Below are positions 7,147 through 53,224 of a DNA stretch of 64,000 bases, piece after piece. The DNA is taken from assembly GCF_035920445.1 (NCBI RefSeq), contig NZ_CP109162.1, positions 5,084,001-5,148,000 on the forward strand, read 5' to 3'. The position numbers and the translations under genes are program-made. Numbering within the stretch: the first letter of the stretch is position 1; every line of letters starts with the position of its first letter. This DNA is from Nocardia sp. NBC_01730 (lineage in GTDB: Bacteria; Actinomycetota; Actinomycetes; Mycobacteriales; Mycobacteriaceae). The notes beneath the pieces were generated by a model. The model searched no databases. It worked only from the letters and a program-made list of their open reading frames with translations, and was not told where the DNA came from.

Positions 7147-7704
7147 ATGCCCCCGACTGCCGTCTCCGACCGGACACTGGTCGCCGTCTCCGGCGCGCAG
7201 ATCCAGGTGCCGGACCCGGATTGCCTGATCCATCTGCAGTTCCGCCGGTTCGCCGGATGCCCGGTATGCAATCTGCACCTGCGTTCGATCGTCACCCGCC
7301 AGGACGAGATCATTGCGGCGAACATCCGTGAAGTGGTCGTATTCCATTCCAGTGCGGAGGAATTGCGCAAGTACACCGCAGAACTGCCGCTGGCGGTCAT
7401 CGCCGACCCGACTCGGAAGCTCTACCGCGAGTTCGGCGTCGAGAAATCGCCACGCGCGCTGCTCGACCCGCGCGGCTGGCCCGCCATCCTTCGCGGCGTC
7501 GCCCACGACGTGCGCGCCACGCTGCGTGGAAAGCAGGCCGCACCGCCCGCGAAACCCGAAGGCGGCAGTCTCGGGCTGCCCGCCGATTTCCTGATCGCCC
7601 CCGACGGCCGCGTGCTCGCCGCGAAACACGGTAAACACGTCTACGACCAGTGGTCGGTCGACGAATTGCTCGCGCTCGCACCGGCCGTTGAGCGTCGCCC
7701 GTGA
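7147..7704 (+). CDS. Thioredoxin-fold peroxiredoxin-like protein (AhpC/TSA family)
   Basis: A 185-residue protein, first gene of a three-gene operon. It has a CxxC active site in FRRFAGCPVCNLHLRS near residue 40, the strand EVVVFHSSAEELRKY, and ADPTRKLYREFGVEKSPRAL, the standard peroxiredoxin-like middle. The later LPADFLIAPDGRVLAAKHG carries the cis-Pro-like turn of the thioredoxin fold. No export signal is seen, so it is cytoplasmic. Such AhpC/TSA-like proteins reduce peroxides or disulfides; the partner is unknown. It overlaps the next gene by 4 bases (GTGA), implying translational coupling, and is probably repressed by the divergent TetR protein. Confidence 0.82.
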   Translation: MPPTAVSDRTLVAVSGAQIQVPDPDCLIHLQFRRFAGCPVCNLHLRSIVTRQDEIIAANIREVVVFHSSAEELRKYTAELPLAVIADPTRKLYREFGVEKSPRALLDPRGWPAILRGVAHDVRATLRGKQAAPPAKPEGGSLGLPADFLIAPDGRVLAAKHGKHVYDQWSVDELLALAPAVERRP

Positions 7705-8183
7705 CGACAATCGAAAGACCTCTGCTGACGCGGGCATTCGCGTTGCTGTTCAGCGGACTGCTCGCGGGCGCGTTCGGCTACGGGGCGGTCAACGTGCTGT
7801 ACGCCTTCCGCAGGGTGCCGCTGGATGTCCGCTTCACCTTCCACACCACCCTGATGAGCGTGAACGGCTTTGTCATGCAATCGCTGATGGGCCTGACCAT
7901 CCTCTCCACACTGGTGCTCGCCGTGCGCTCCACCGCTCGGCATCGCTGGTTCGCGGGTGGCGCGGCCGTGCTTGCCGTCGCGTCGTTCGTGATCACCCGG
8001 CTCGGCAACGTCCCGATCAACCAGCAGATCAAGGTGTGGGCGGTCAGCGGCCCCCCGGCCGACTACGCCACGATCCTGGCCCGATGGGAAGCATTCCACT
8101 TCGCGCGCACCGCCTGCGCTGTAGTGGCGTTCCTGCTCGTCGTCATGCTCACCCTACTCCCCGCGAAAGAGGCACGCCCGTGA
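7701..8183 (+). CDS. DUF1772 integral membrane protein (anthrone-oxygenase-like family)
   Basis: A 160-residue protein with four hydrophobic segments: around 10-30, 50-72, 87-103 and 133-153. The signature NVPINQQIKVW followed by ILARWEAFHFART is typical of the DUF1772 family (Asn-Val-Pro-Leu/Ile-Asn then Trp...Trp/Phe-x-x-x-Arg-Thr). The family includes noxygenases of anthrone and many uncharacterised actinobacterial proteins. GTG 7701 overlaps the stop of the preceding gene, and its own TGA overlaps the next ATG (TGATG). Membrane location follows from the segments; the reaction here is unknown. Confidence 0.8.
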   Translation: MTTIERPLLTRAFALLFSGLLAGAFGYGAVNVLYAFRRVPLDVRFTFHTTLMSVNGFVMQSLMGLTILSTLVLAVRSTARHRWFAGGAAVLAVASFVITRLGNVPINQQIKVWAVSGPPADYATILARWEAFHFARTACAVVAFLLVVMLTLLPAKEARP

Positions 8184-8785
8184 TGACCGTCGAATTGTTC
8201 GTCTCCGACGAGTCGCTGATCGCCGACCGCAAACGCGCACTCGCCGAACACATCCTGCGCAAGCTGACCACCGAACCTGCCTCGCCGCAGTCGGTTCTGG
8301 CGAAAGCCCGTGAACTGACTCATGTGCTGGTACGCACCCCCGAGGTGTGGGCGACCGGCGGGGCCGCCGCACCGCGCTACCTGGTGCGGCTCACCGTCCC
8401 CGGATCATGGAGCAACAACAGTGAATTCGGCGATCACGTAATCCCCCTGATCACCAAGGCGATCGCCGAGTCGGAGACCGATCAGGACCGGCTGACCCGC
8501 GACCCACACTGCGTGATCCAGATCGTCGGCCTGCGTGAACACAATCTCGGCGCCTTGGGCCGAAAGCTCACCACCACCGAGATCACCAAAATAATGACCC
8601 AGGAATACCGAGAATCCGGCGACCACGCCGAAGCTCCCGAGGGTTACGCCGTCGACCCGGTCTGCGGCATGACCGTCGAGCTGTCGACGGCCCGGTTCAC
8701 CCTCACCCACGACGGCACCGACTATGCCTTCTGCGCCCCGGTCTGCCGCAAAGTCTTCGCCGAGGAACACGTGGTCCCCGGCTAG
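8183..8785 (+). CDS. Tautomerase-like domain fused to a YHS metal-binding domain
   Basis: A 200-residue protein, last gene of the redox operon. Residues 1-130 resemble a double 4-oxalocrotonate-tautomerase unit (two beta-alpha-beta repeats; TPEVWATGGAAAPRYLVRLT and the ending HNLGALGRKLTTTEI). The catalytic Pro that must follow the initiator Met in active tautomerases is absent (MTVEL). Residues about 150-200 are a YHS domain: DPVCGMTVEL, then FTLTHDGTDYAFCAPVCRKV with its Cys ligands, found in copper- and other metal-handling or oxygenase-associated proteins. Loss of Pro1 suggests a structural or binding role. The ATG overlaps the upstream stop, so co-expression with the thioredoxin-fold and DUF1772 genes is likely. 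Confidence 0.75.
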   Translation: MTVELFVSDESLIADRKRALAEHILRKLTTEPASPQSVLAKARELTHVLVRTPEVWATGGAAAPRYLVRLTVPGSWSNNSEFGDHVIPLITKAIAESETDQDRLTRDPHCVIQIVGLREHNLGALGRKLTTTEITKIMTQEYRESGDHAEAPEGYAVDPVCGMTVELSTARFTLTHDGTDYAFCAPVCRKVFAEEHVVPG

Positions 8786-8795
8786 GGCATTCGAC

Positions 8796-8824
8796 GATCG
8801 CCCGCCCGGCAACGGCGGGCGATC
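8796..8824. terminator. Bidirectional stem-loop terminator
   Basis: GATCGCCCGCC at 8796-8806 pairs perfectly with GGCGGGCGATC at 8814-8824 (11-bp stem, 7-base loop). It lies between the redox operon and the convergent ATPase gene, serving both. Confidence 0.8.
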
Positions 8825-8866
8825 AGAACAGCAGCACCCGGGCCGCGGCTTCCATCCGCAATGCCG

Positions 8867-10381
8867 CTAACTCGGTGTCCACCGTTCGGGGAGACCCTCG
8901 AAGTCGCTGTAGACCGTGTTCAGATCGATCAACAGGATGTCATCGGCGCCACCGGTTCGCTGCGCGGGATCGGTACCGAGGGCTCGCAGATTCTCATCGA
9001 ATCCCGCTCCGCTGTAGCAAGCGAGGACGACCCGGCTCGTGTCGTATCCCTTGGCCGACAACAACTCCCGCGCGCGGCGAAGCCGGTCCAAGTGACCGAC
9101 AGTCATCGTGCGGTCCCACGTGACCTCGCCCAACGAAAGAACACAGCGCGGCTGTCCGGGCTGCTCAGGAGCCAGCACCGCGACATCGACCTGGATCTGC
9201 CGTTTGTCCCGTGGATCATTGATCGTCGCGGCGGCCACCTGCCCGGGAAGTTCGCCGAACACCTCGGGGCCGACAGACATCGCCCAGTCCCGGCAGATCC
9301 CTTCGAAGTGCGGACCGACCACCTGAGACAGGAATGTTGCCTGCGAATTGCGCCATGCCGCTTCCTGGTTCCCGCGTTCCAGCCGTGTCCACTCCCGGCG
9401 CATCACGGCTTCGTAGAACACGATCAGCGGCTCAGCGACCCGATACACGGACTTACCTCGATTGAACGGATCGGCTTCCCGCGTGATCAGCTGGGAATCC
9501 TCGAGCACGGACAAAGGATGCCCGATATCGGTTGAACCGCGCCCGATCATGTTCGCGATGCTCCCACGCGTCGTGTGACCACCCGAAATAGCACCCAAGA
9601 CAGCATGATACAACGCAACATCTCGAATCTCCGTCTCCTCCGCCAACAGATATCGGGCCTCCCGGAAGAGTGGAACCTGTGGGTTGAGCACCGTCCGCAA
9701 CACCCACGAATCGAAGTCCGCCAATGAATCCGGTGCATCGCCGGCGACAAATTCTCGCCGGTACGCGGGCGTGCCTCCAACGATCGAATGCACCAGCACT
9801 GCCAACCGCGGATCATCGATACCCCAGAACCGCGCAGCCTCTCGGTAGCCCAGAGGGCGGACAACCAACTCCATACTGGCCCGACCCCGCAGCGGCGCAC
9901 TGCCAGAGAGCAAACGTCCCATCACCGACATCGCCGAACCACACAACAACAGTCGCGATTTCGCTCGGCGGGCAGAACCGCGAGGATCCAACGCACGCTG
10001 CAGCAACGACGGCAATGAAGGACTGGCCTTGGTCAGATACGGGAACTCGTCGATGACAACAAGCCCGCCACCGACAACGGCGAACAGGCGCTCGAGCGCC
10101 TCGTCCCAATCACGAAAGGTGTACCGCCCGCCGCCCGCATACGCCGCGACAGCCTCACCAAACCCCGCCAAAGCCTCAATCTCTGTCGCATCGGTCGCCG
10201 TGTAGAAAAACCCGCCGACTGCATCAACGAGCGCGTCGAGCAGGAAGGTTTTGCCCTGACGCCGCCGGCCACTGACAATGCCCAACCGTACATCCGGACT
10301 CGGCGACGCCGCGAAACGAACCAGCCCAGCCCACTCGCGGTCTCGGTCGAAGACGGCATCGGGCTTCGAAACAGGCTTCAT
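8867..10381 (-). CDS. DUF234-type ATPase (P-loop NTPase with C-terminal nuclease-like domain)
   Basis: A 504-residue protein from ATG 10379-10381; upstream extension is unsupported. It has Walker A GIVSGRRRQGKTFLLDAL near residue 35, Walker B GGLVVIDEFPYL near 110, and a sensor stretch LLLCGSAMSVMGRLL. A winged-helix region follows (TTRGSIANMIGRGSTDIGHP). The C-terminal DUF234-like part (RQIQVDVAVLAPE...LSLGEVTW) has the Asp/Glu spacing of a PD-(D/E)xK nuclease fold. These ATPases occur in archaea and actinobacteria, often as solitary genes, with suggested links to toxin-antitoxin or defence functions that are unproven. No partner gene is adjacent. A promoter-like TATAGT on the minus strand lies so close to the ATG that the mRNA is probably leaderless. 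Confidence 0.8.
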   Translation of the reverse strand: MKPVSKPDAVFDRDREWAGLVRFAASPSPDVRLGIVSGRRRQGKTFLLDALVDAVGGFFYTATDATEIEALAGFGEAVAAYAGGGRYTFRDWDEALERLFAVVGGGLVVIDEFPYLTKASPSLPSLLQRALDPRGSARRAKSRLLLCGSAMSVMGRLLSGSAPLRGRASMELVVRPLGYREAARFWGIDDPRLAVLVHSIVGGTPAYRREFVAGDAPDSLADFDSWVLRTVLNPQVPLFREARYLLAEETEIRDVALYHAVLGAISGGHTTRGSIANMIGRGSTDIGHPLSVLEDSQLITREADPFNRGKSVYRVAEPLIVFYEAVMRREWTRLERGNQEAAWRNSQATFLSQVVGPHFEGICRDWAMSVGPEVFGELPGQVAAATINDPRDKRQIQVDVAVLAPEQPGQPRCVLSLGEVTWDRTMTVGHLDRLRRARELLSAKGYDTSRVVLACYSGAGFDENLRALGTDPAQRTGGADDILLIDLNTVYSDFEGLPERWTPS

Positions 10382-10392
10382 GCATAGAACTA

Positions 10393-10407
10393 TACTTCTA
10401 AGAAGTA
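10393..10407. promoter_or_regulatory. 15-bp palindrome over the ATPase promoter
   Basis: TACTTCT-A-AGAAGTA is a perfect 7-1-7 palindrome, partly repeated just beside it (ACTTCTA). It overlaps the -10-like TATAGT (minus strand, 10389-10394) of the ATPase gene, so a bound repressor would block transcription. Confidence 0.5.
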
Positions 10408-10449
10408 CACTTCTACTCTCGGCGCGCCGCCCGACCGATCCGGCGGTAC

Positions 10450-10489
10450 CTGCTGGTGAGGAACACCCTTCGGTACTCCTCACCAGCAG
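10450..10489 (-). terminator. Rho-independent-type terminator after the NRPS gene
   Basis: CTGCTGGTGAGGA (10450-10462) pairs with TCCTCACCAGCAG (10477-10489), a 13-bp stem just past the NRPS stop codon at 10500-10502 and before the ATPase start. It shows the NRPS transcript ends here rather than running on into another synthetase gene. Confidence 0.8.
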
Positions 10490-10499
10490 ATCTCAGTCG

Positions 10500-48491
<37,992 letters not shown>

Positions 48492-48793
48492 GCGTGGCGC
48501 CTGCGTCTCCGGTGTTCTGTTCTCATATCAATCAGGCAAATGTTCGTCTGAACTATCTGTTCAAGAGGCAGGCCTTGTTACATGGGCTCAACCGTGCCCA
48601 ACGGCCACTGACCGGCTCTGCCGGGACTGTCACTGCGGATCACCGGATCAATCTACCGTCGCCGTGCGCACCCGACCAACCAATCGTTATAGCTGACCGA
48701 CATCAACGCAGGCAGAGGGGTTTCAGTCAGTCCGGCGATGGCTTGTTGCCGTTCTCACACCATTCCCCGGTGTGACATCTGGGCACCACCGGG
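48492..48793. other. Upstream region of the NRPS gene
   Basis: About 300 bases between the stop of cobM and the NRPS start, both on the minus strand. The NRPS promoter should lie here. No iron-box (IdeR-type) palindrome was found; the only inverted repeat noticed is at 48549-48563. Confidence 0.5.
48549..48563. promoter_or_regulatory. Inverted repeat TGAAC-TATCT-GTTCA upstream of the NRPS
   Basis: A perfect 5-5-5 inverted repeat 60-130 bases before the possible NRPS start codons. It could be an operator; short palindromes of this size also occur by chance. Confidence 0.35.
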
Positions 48794-49543
48794 TCAGGAG
48801 TGGCGCGGTCGGGCCGGGTCGTAGAGATGGGATTCGGCGCAGGGCGCACTGGACCTCAGCGCACGTCCGACCAAGATCACCGCGGCTTGCCGCAATCCGG
48901 CGCCCTCGACTCGGTCGGCGATATCGGCGAGGGTGCCGCGCAGGATCCGCTGTTCCGGCTGGCTGGCGCGGTACACGACGGCGACCGGGCAGTCCGGGCC
49001 GTAGTCGGCGGCGAGCTCGGCGGCCAGCGCACGGACGCGGGTAACGGCCAGGTGCAGCACGAGCGTGGCGCCGGTCGCGGCGAAATTCGCCAGGGCCTCC
49101 GACTCGGGCATCGCGGTCGAGCGGGCCTGGGTACGGGTGAGCACGACCGACTGCACGAGTTCGGGCACCGTCAGCTCGGCGCCGAGCAGCGCCGCCGCAG
49201 CGGCATAGGCGGGCACGCCCGGCGTGACGTCCCACGGGACGTCCTGCGCGTCGAGCCTGCGGGTCTGTTCGGTGAGCGCCGAGTAGAGCGATGGGTCGCC
49301 CGAGCACAACCGGGCCACGTCCTTACCCGATCGGGTGGCGCGCACCAGATGCTCGGTGATCTGGTCGAGGTCCAAATACTGACTATCGATCAGCTCCGCG
49401 TCGGGGGCGCAGTGCGCCAGGACCTCGGGGTCGAGGTAAGTGCCCGCGTAGAGGCACACCGGAGAACTTCGCAGCAGAGTGACCGCTCGCACGGTCAGCA
49501 GGTCCGCGGCGCCCGGCCCCGCCCCGATGAAGTGCACGGTCAT
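48794..49543 (-). CDS. cobM: Precorrin-4 C11-methyltransferase
   Basis: A 249-residue SAM-dependent tetrapyrrole methylase. It opens with TVHFIGAGPGAADLLTVRAV, contains CLYAGTYLDPEVLAHC and the SAM-site stretch VARLCSGDPSLYSALTEQ, and ends with the family tail VILVGRAL. These are hallmarks of CobM/CbiF, which methylates C11 of precorrin-4 (aerobic route) or cobalt-precorrin-4 in corrin ring synthesis. It is full length. No other cob gene is adjacent in the window, which is unusual because cobM normally sits within a cobalamin cluster; neighbours could have been separated by rearrangement. Confidence 0.92.
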   Translation of the reverse strand: MTVHFIGAGPGAADLLTVRAVTLLRSSPVCLYAGTYLDPEVLAHCAPDAELIDSQYLDLDQITEHLVRATRSGKDVARLCSGDPSLYSALTEQTRRLDAQDVPWDVTPGVPAYAAAAALLGAELTVPELVQSVVLTRTQARSTAMPESEALANFAATGATLVLHLAVTRVRALAAELAADYGPDCPVAVVYRASQPEQRILRGTLADIADRVEGAGLRQAAVILVGRALRSSAPCAESHLYDPARPRHS

Positions 49544-49894
49544 GCGGTGAGTGTATTCAGGCCGTCACGTCGCAGTGTGCGATGACGTCGAGCGGGCACC
49601 GGCAGCACCGACGCACCCGGCACTGCGTCGCACTCCCAGGCTCCTCGGCCCGATCCGCACTCGTGGATCGGCCGACAATCTCGGTGACGTCACCAGCTGG
49701 TTCGCGGTTTGCCGCGGACCGCCGTACGTGGCCTATGAATCGGGATGCCGACCGGCGGAAATACCTCGACTCGATAAGGACGCGAGAGGTTTGCCGAAGC
49801 GAGTGTGGTCTACCCGACATTTATCAGCACGTGGTGCCACTGATGAACCCGCTGTTCGGCGAGTCGCAGTCGAAACAAGCAAGGAGTGATCATC
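49544..49894. other. Divergent promoter region between cobM and the gas vesicle operon
   Basis: About 350 bases. No gene with a ribosome binding site was found. AAGGAG at 49881-49886 serves the first gas vesicle operon gene. Promoters for both directions should be here but no clear -35/-10 pair was identified. Confidence 0.5.
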
Positions 49895-50605
49895 GTGAAG
49901 GCCGGAGCACGAATAGCGGTGGGGGTGGGAGTCGGCTATGTCCTGGGCCGCACACGCAAGATGCGACTGGCGTTGTCGCTGGCAGGCGCGGTAATGGCCA
50001 GGCGGTCTTCGGGAGGGCCGCAGGAGCTGCTGCAGCGAGGGACCTCGTTGATCAGCTCCTCACCGGAGCTGGCCAAGATCACCGATACGGTTCGCGGGGA
50101 GTTGCTGGGTGCGGCGCGGGCCGCGGCGGTCACCGCCGCGAGCCACCGGATCGATTCGTTGAATTCCCGCCTCCAGCAACAGGCGGCAGGAACCGGAGCG
50201 GACGAGGAAGCCGAAGAGTCTCGAGAGCTCACCGGCCAGGGTGCGGAAGAGTACGACGAGACCTCCGAGAACGAGTACGCCGGCGACGACTACGAACGCG
50301 AATCCGGCGAGGATCTGGAGGACGAGTACCCGGACGAAGAGGGCGCACCGGAAGAGGACACCGAAGCCGAGGACTTCGAAGCCGAGAAGAGCGACGAAGA
50401 CGAGGGCGACCAGGAAACCAGGGAGCCCGCCCGCGCACGACCGGCGGCGCGCTCCGGGCGGACCCGAACCGGTGCGACCCGACCCCGGCGACCGGACAAG
50501 GCGTCCAGCTCCGGGACCCAGAAATCGGCTACTCCCGGACGGCGTCGGGTACGCGCCGACGCCGACGCCGCCGAGCACGCGCCGGTGCGACGTACGTGGA
50601 GGTGA
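49895..50605 (+). CDS. Gas vesicle operon first gene: membrane-anchor-like protein with acidic tail
   Basis: A 236-residue protein read from GTG 49895, 8 bases after AAGGAG; an earlier GTG at 49886 overlaps that site. The N-terminus (AGARIAVGVGVGYVLGRTRKM) is a glycine-rich hydrophobic segment like those of YtxH/GvpT-type proteins. It is followed by a helical segment and, from about residue 100, a long Asp/Glu-rich low-complexity stretch, then a basic Arg/Pro/Thr tail. Actinobacterial gvp clusters often contain such an accessory gene; its role is unknown, possibly tethering or chaperoning vesicle proteins. Its stop overlaps the ribosome binding site of the next gene, so they are co-expressed. 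Confidence 0.7.
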   Translation: MKAGARIAVGVGVGYVLGRTRKMRLALSLAGAVMARRSSGGPQELLQRGTSLISSSPELAKITDTVRGELLGAARAAAVTAASHRIDSLNSRLQQQAAGTGADEEAEESRELTGQGAEEYDETSENEYAGDDYERESGEDLEDEYPDEEGAPEEDTEAEDFEAEKSDEDEGDQETREPARARPAARSGRTRTGATRPRRPDKASSSGTQKSATPGRRRVRADADAAEHAPVRRTWR

Positions 50606-50610
50606 ATCCG

Positions 50611-51759
50611 ATGGTGCGGAAATCTCTCGAAGACATCCCCGGCAAGGTGGGCAAGACCGCTACCGGCACCGCGAGCCAGGTGGGCAAGACCGCTACCGGC
50701 ACCGCGAGCCGGGTCGGCAAGACGGCTACCGGCGCGGCCGGAACCGCTCAGCGGAAGGTCCAGGATGTCAGCCCCACCGGGCACCTGCAGCAATCGCTAC
50801 AGGACCTGGCCGGAACCCTGGCCGGGCGTGCGCTAGCCGGATTCTCGGACACCATGTCCGGGACGGCCGAGCGCCTGAACCAGTACGCGGAAGGCGATGG
50901 TGGGAATCTACTGTCGGCGGTGACCGGAGTCGAGAAGCTCGCCGAGGGGAAATCGCCGATGCAGGCGGCCATGAGCGCTGGAATGGCTGGGATCAAGCAC
51001 ACAGCCAAGAAAACGTTCCAAGGCGTAAAGGAATCCCTTGTCGGCGGGAAGGGTAAGGGCTCCGGCGGCAAGAAGCTCAAGCTGACGAATATCGTCGAGC
51101 AGATCGACGTCGGCGCACCGATCCGGCTCACCTACGACCAGTGGACCCAGTTCGCCGACTTCCCGAAGTTCATGAAGAAGGTCGAGCAGGTCGAACAGGC
51201 CACCGACGAGAAGCTCGCGTGGACCGGCAAGGTGTTCTGGTCTCGACGGACCTGGGAGTCCACGGTCCTCGAGCAGGTGCCGTTCGAGCGCATCGTGTGG
51301 CGCTCGAAGGGCGCAAAGGGCTATATCGACGGCGCGGTGACCTTTCACGAACTCACCCCCGATCTGACCCGCGTCATCATGGTGCTCGAATACCACCCTG
51401 GCGGATTCTTCGAAAAGACCGCCAACCTCTGGCGTGCGGTCGGCCGCCGAGCCCGCCTGGAATTGAAGCATTTCCAGCGGCACGTCATGACCGAGAGCCT
51501 GCTGCACCCGGACGACATCGAGGGCTGGCACGGCGAGATCCGCGACAAGCAAGTCGTCAAGGACGACGAGACCGCCCGTCGCGAAGAGCAGGACCGTGCC
51601 GAAGATGAGGAGCCGGAGGACGAAGACCGAGAACTCGAGGACGAAGCCCCCGAAGAGGAGGAATCGGCCGAGGAGGAGGCCGAATCGCCCCGTCGTCGAC
51701 CCGCGGCCCGGCACACCACCACACCCCGATCGGGGGACGAGCGAGGAGGACGAACATGA
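50611..51759 (+). CDS. Gas vesicle-associated SRPBCC-domain protein
   Basis: A 382-residue protein from ATG 50611 with GGAGGT 8 bases upstream. The N-terminus contains three 11-residue repeats (consensus [11 protein letters not shown]). The middle helical part is followed by an SRPBCC (polyketide cyclase/START-like) domain at about residues 150-285: [54 protein letters not shown]. The tail is strongly acidic ([20 protein letters not shown]). A similar SRPBCC gene occurs in actinomycete gvp clusters. It may bind a hydrophobic ligand or act as an assembly factor. It ends with ATGA overlap into gvpA. Confidence 0.78.
   Translation: MVRKSLEDIPGKVGKTATGTASQVGKTATGTASRVGKTATGAAGTAQRKVQDVSPTGHLQQSLQDLAGTLAGRALAGFSDTMSGTAERLNQYAEGDGGNLLSAVTGVEKLAEGKSPMQAAMSAGMAGIKHTAKKTFQGVKESLVGGKGKGSGGKKLKLTNIVEQIDVGAPIRLTYDQWTQFADFPKFMKKVEQVEQATDEKLAWTGKVFWSRRTWESTVLEQVPFERIVWRSKGAKGYIDGAVTFHELTPDLTRVIMVLEYHPGGFFEKTANLWRAVGRRARLELKHFQRHVMTESLLHPDDIEGWHGEIRDKQVVKDDETARREEQDRAEDEEPEDEDRELEDEAPEEEESAEEEAESPRRRPAARHTTTPRSGDERGGRT
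50647..50745 (+). repeat. 33-bp tandem repeat, three units, in the SRPBCC gene
   Basis: Units at 50647-50679, 50680-50712 and 50713-50745; the first two differ by about one base and the third is more diverged. They encode [22 protein letters not shown] and [11 protein letters not shown]. Confidence 0.85.
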
Positions 51760-52163
51760 CCATCGAACCCGCAGGCCGAGGAGGAGGCGCCGGCACTGTG
51801 GCCCGCCCGAACTCCTCGGGCCTGGCCGAAGTCATCGACACGATTCTCGACAAGGGATTGGTCATCGACGCGTTCGCGCGAGTGTCTCTGGTCGGCATCG
51901 AATTGTTGACCATCGACGCCCGGGTCGTAGTGGCCAGCGTCGACACCTATCTGCGGTTCGCCGAGGCAGTCAACCGGCTGGAGATTTCCGACACCGAACC
52001 GAAGGGCCTACCTGACCTGGTCGGCGACATCACCGAGGGCGGCGCGAAGCACAAGACCAAAGGCGCTATCGAGGCCGCGGGCGAGAAGGTCATGAACTTC
52101 CTCGACGACGTGGAGGACAAGCGCCAGACGGCGAGTCGGTCATCGAAACGAAGGGAGAGATGA
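51756..52163 (+). CDS. gvpA: Gas vesicle major structural protein GvpA
   Basis: A 135-residue protein. Residues about 20-75 are the canonical gas vesicle protein core: [40 protein letters not shown] and [12 protein letters not shown]. This forms the amphipathic ribs of the vesicle wall. A Lys/Glu-rich extension of about 55 residues follows ([17 protein letters not shown]), as in other actinomycete GvpA proteins and longer than the cyanobacterial form. The start codon overlaps the stop of the SRPBCC gene (ATGA), and its own stop overlaps the gvpF start. Confidence 0.93.
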   Translation: MTIEPAGRGGGAGTVARPNSSGLAEVIDTILDKGLVIDAFARVSLVGIELLTIDARVVVASVDTYLRFAEAVNRLEISDTEPKGLPDLVGDITEGGAKHKTKGAIEAAGEKVMNFLDDVEDKRQTASRSSKRRER

Positions 52164-52957
52164 TGCCCACCGAGCAAGCCACCGCACCGCACCGCGAACG
52201 CGGTCAGAGCAACGCAGTGTACGTGTACGGCATCGTGCCGGCCGATGTGCAGCCCGAAGAGCACGCATCCGGTGTCGGAGATCCGCCGAGCGACGTCTCG
52301 ACGGTGCGCCATGGCGAGATCGCCGCGCTGGTCAGCGAGATTTCGGTCGATCGGCCACTCGGCACGCCCGACGACCTCACGGCGCACGCGAGATTATTGG
52401 ACGGTTCCGCGGCTGTCACGCCGGTACTGCCGCTGCGGTTCGGAGCGGTGATGTCCGATACGGACTCGGTCGAGAAAGAGCTGCTCGAAGCTCACCTCGA
52501 CGAGTTCCGTGCCGCGTTGGAGGAACTCGAGGGCCACGCGCAGTTCGTGATCAAGGGACGCTACGTCGAGAAGGCGATCCTGCGTGAGCTGGTGGACGAG
52601 AACTCCGAGGCCGCCCGGCTGCGGGAGGAAATCCGCGACAAACCGGAAGACGCCACCCGTGATGCCCGCATGGCGCTGGGCGAGATCATCAACCAGGCGA
52701 TCGAGGCCAAGCGAGCCGAGGACACCCGCCGGGTCACCGCCGCGCTCGACGCACTCGAACCCCTTGTCAGCGAGCGGAACCCCACCCACGAGGAAGACGC
52801 CGTCCACGTCGCGGTCCTCATCGAAATGTCTCGGCAGGGCGAACTCGAGGAGGCTTTGGGACGCCTCGCCGAGGAATGGGACGGCCGCGTGGAAATAAGT
52901 CTGCTAGGCCCGATGGCGGCCTACGACTTCGTGATGAAGCGGGAACCGGCGGGCTGA
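52160..52957 (+). CDS. gvpF: Gas vesicle protein GvpF (GvpF/GvpL family)
   Basis: A 265-residue protein with the GvpF/L fold. The N-terminal domain starts [12 protein letters not shown] and has the conserved [15 protein letters not shown] segment. The helical middle ([20 protein letters not shown]) follows, and the ending is [15 protein letters not shown]. These proteins are minor wall or assembly components that nucleate vesicle growth with GvpA. AAGGGAGA precedes the start; ATG 52160 and ATG 52163 are both possible. Overlaps the gvpA stop. Confidence 0.9.
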   Translation: MMPTEQATAPHRERGQSNAVYVYGIVPADVQPEEHASGVGDPPSDVSTVRHGEIAALVSEISVDRPLGTPDDLTAHARLLDGSAAVTPVLPLRFGAVMSDTDSVEKELLEAHLDEFRAALEELEGHAQFVIKGRYVEKAILRELVDENSEAARLREEIRDKPEDATRDARMALGEIINQAIEAKRAEDTRRVTAALDALEPLVSERNPTHEEDAVHVAVLIEMSRQGELEEALGRLAEEWDGRVEISLLGPMAAYDFVMKREPAG

Positions 52958-52960
52958 CGG

Positions 52961-53218
52961 ATGGGCCTGCTTTCATCGATTCTCTCATTGCCGTTCGCCC
53001 CGGTCCGTGGCGTGATCTGGCTGGGTGAAGTGATCCAGGACCAGGTCGAGCAGCAACTCCACGATCCGGCGATCGCTCGGCGGGACCTGGAGGAGATCGA
53101 CGAGGCATTGGCAGCGGGGCACCTGTCGGAGGAGGAACACAGGGCTGCGCAGCAGGCGGTCCTCGACCGGATGGTCCGGCCGTCCGCCGGCACGGTACCG
53201 CCCGAAGGGAAGGAGTGA
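52961..53218 (+). CDS. gvpG: Gas vesicle protein GvpG
   Basis: An 85-residue protein starting 4 bases after gvpF. It has the standard GvpG beginning MGLLSSILSLPFAPVRGVIW, with the LPxxPVxGxxW pattern, and a charged helical second half (ARRDLEEIDEALAAGHLSEE). GvpG is a small assembly-associated protein of the gas vesicle system. Full length for the family. Confidence 0.9.
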   Translation: MGLLSSILSLPFAPVRGVIWLGEVIQDQVEQQLHDPAIARRDLEEIDEALAAGHLSEEEHRAAQQAVLDRMVRPSAGTVPPEGKE

Positions 53219-53224
53219 TCCCGC

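Noticed and set aside
48492..48793. An iron-box (IdeR/DtxR-type palindrome) upstream of the NRPS, which would support a siderophore product
   Set aside because: No sequence close to the TTAGGTTAGGCTAACCTAA-type consensus was found on either strand.
49582..50610. A long plus-strand frame running in phase into the SRPBCC gene from 49582
   Set aside because: The upstream part overlaps the first gas vesicle operon gene in another frame and has no family similarity; ATG 50611 has GGAGGT at the right distance and begins the recognisable repeats.
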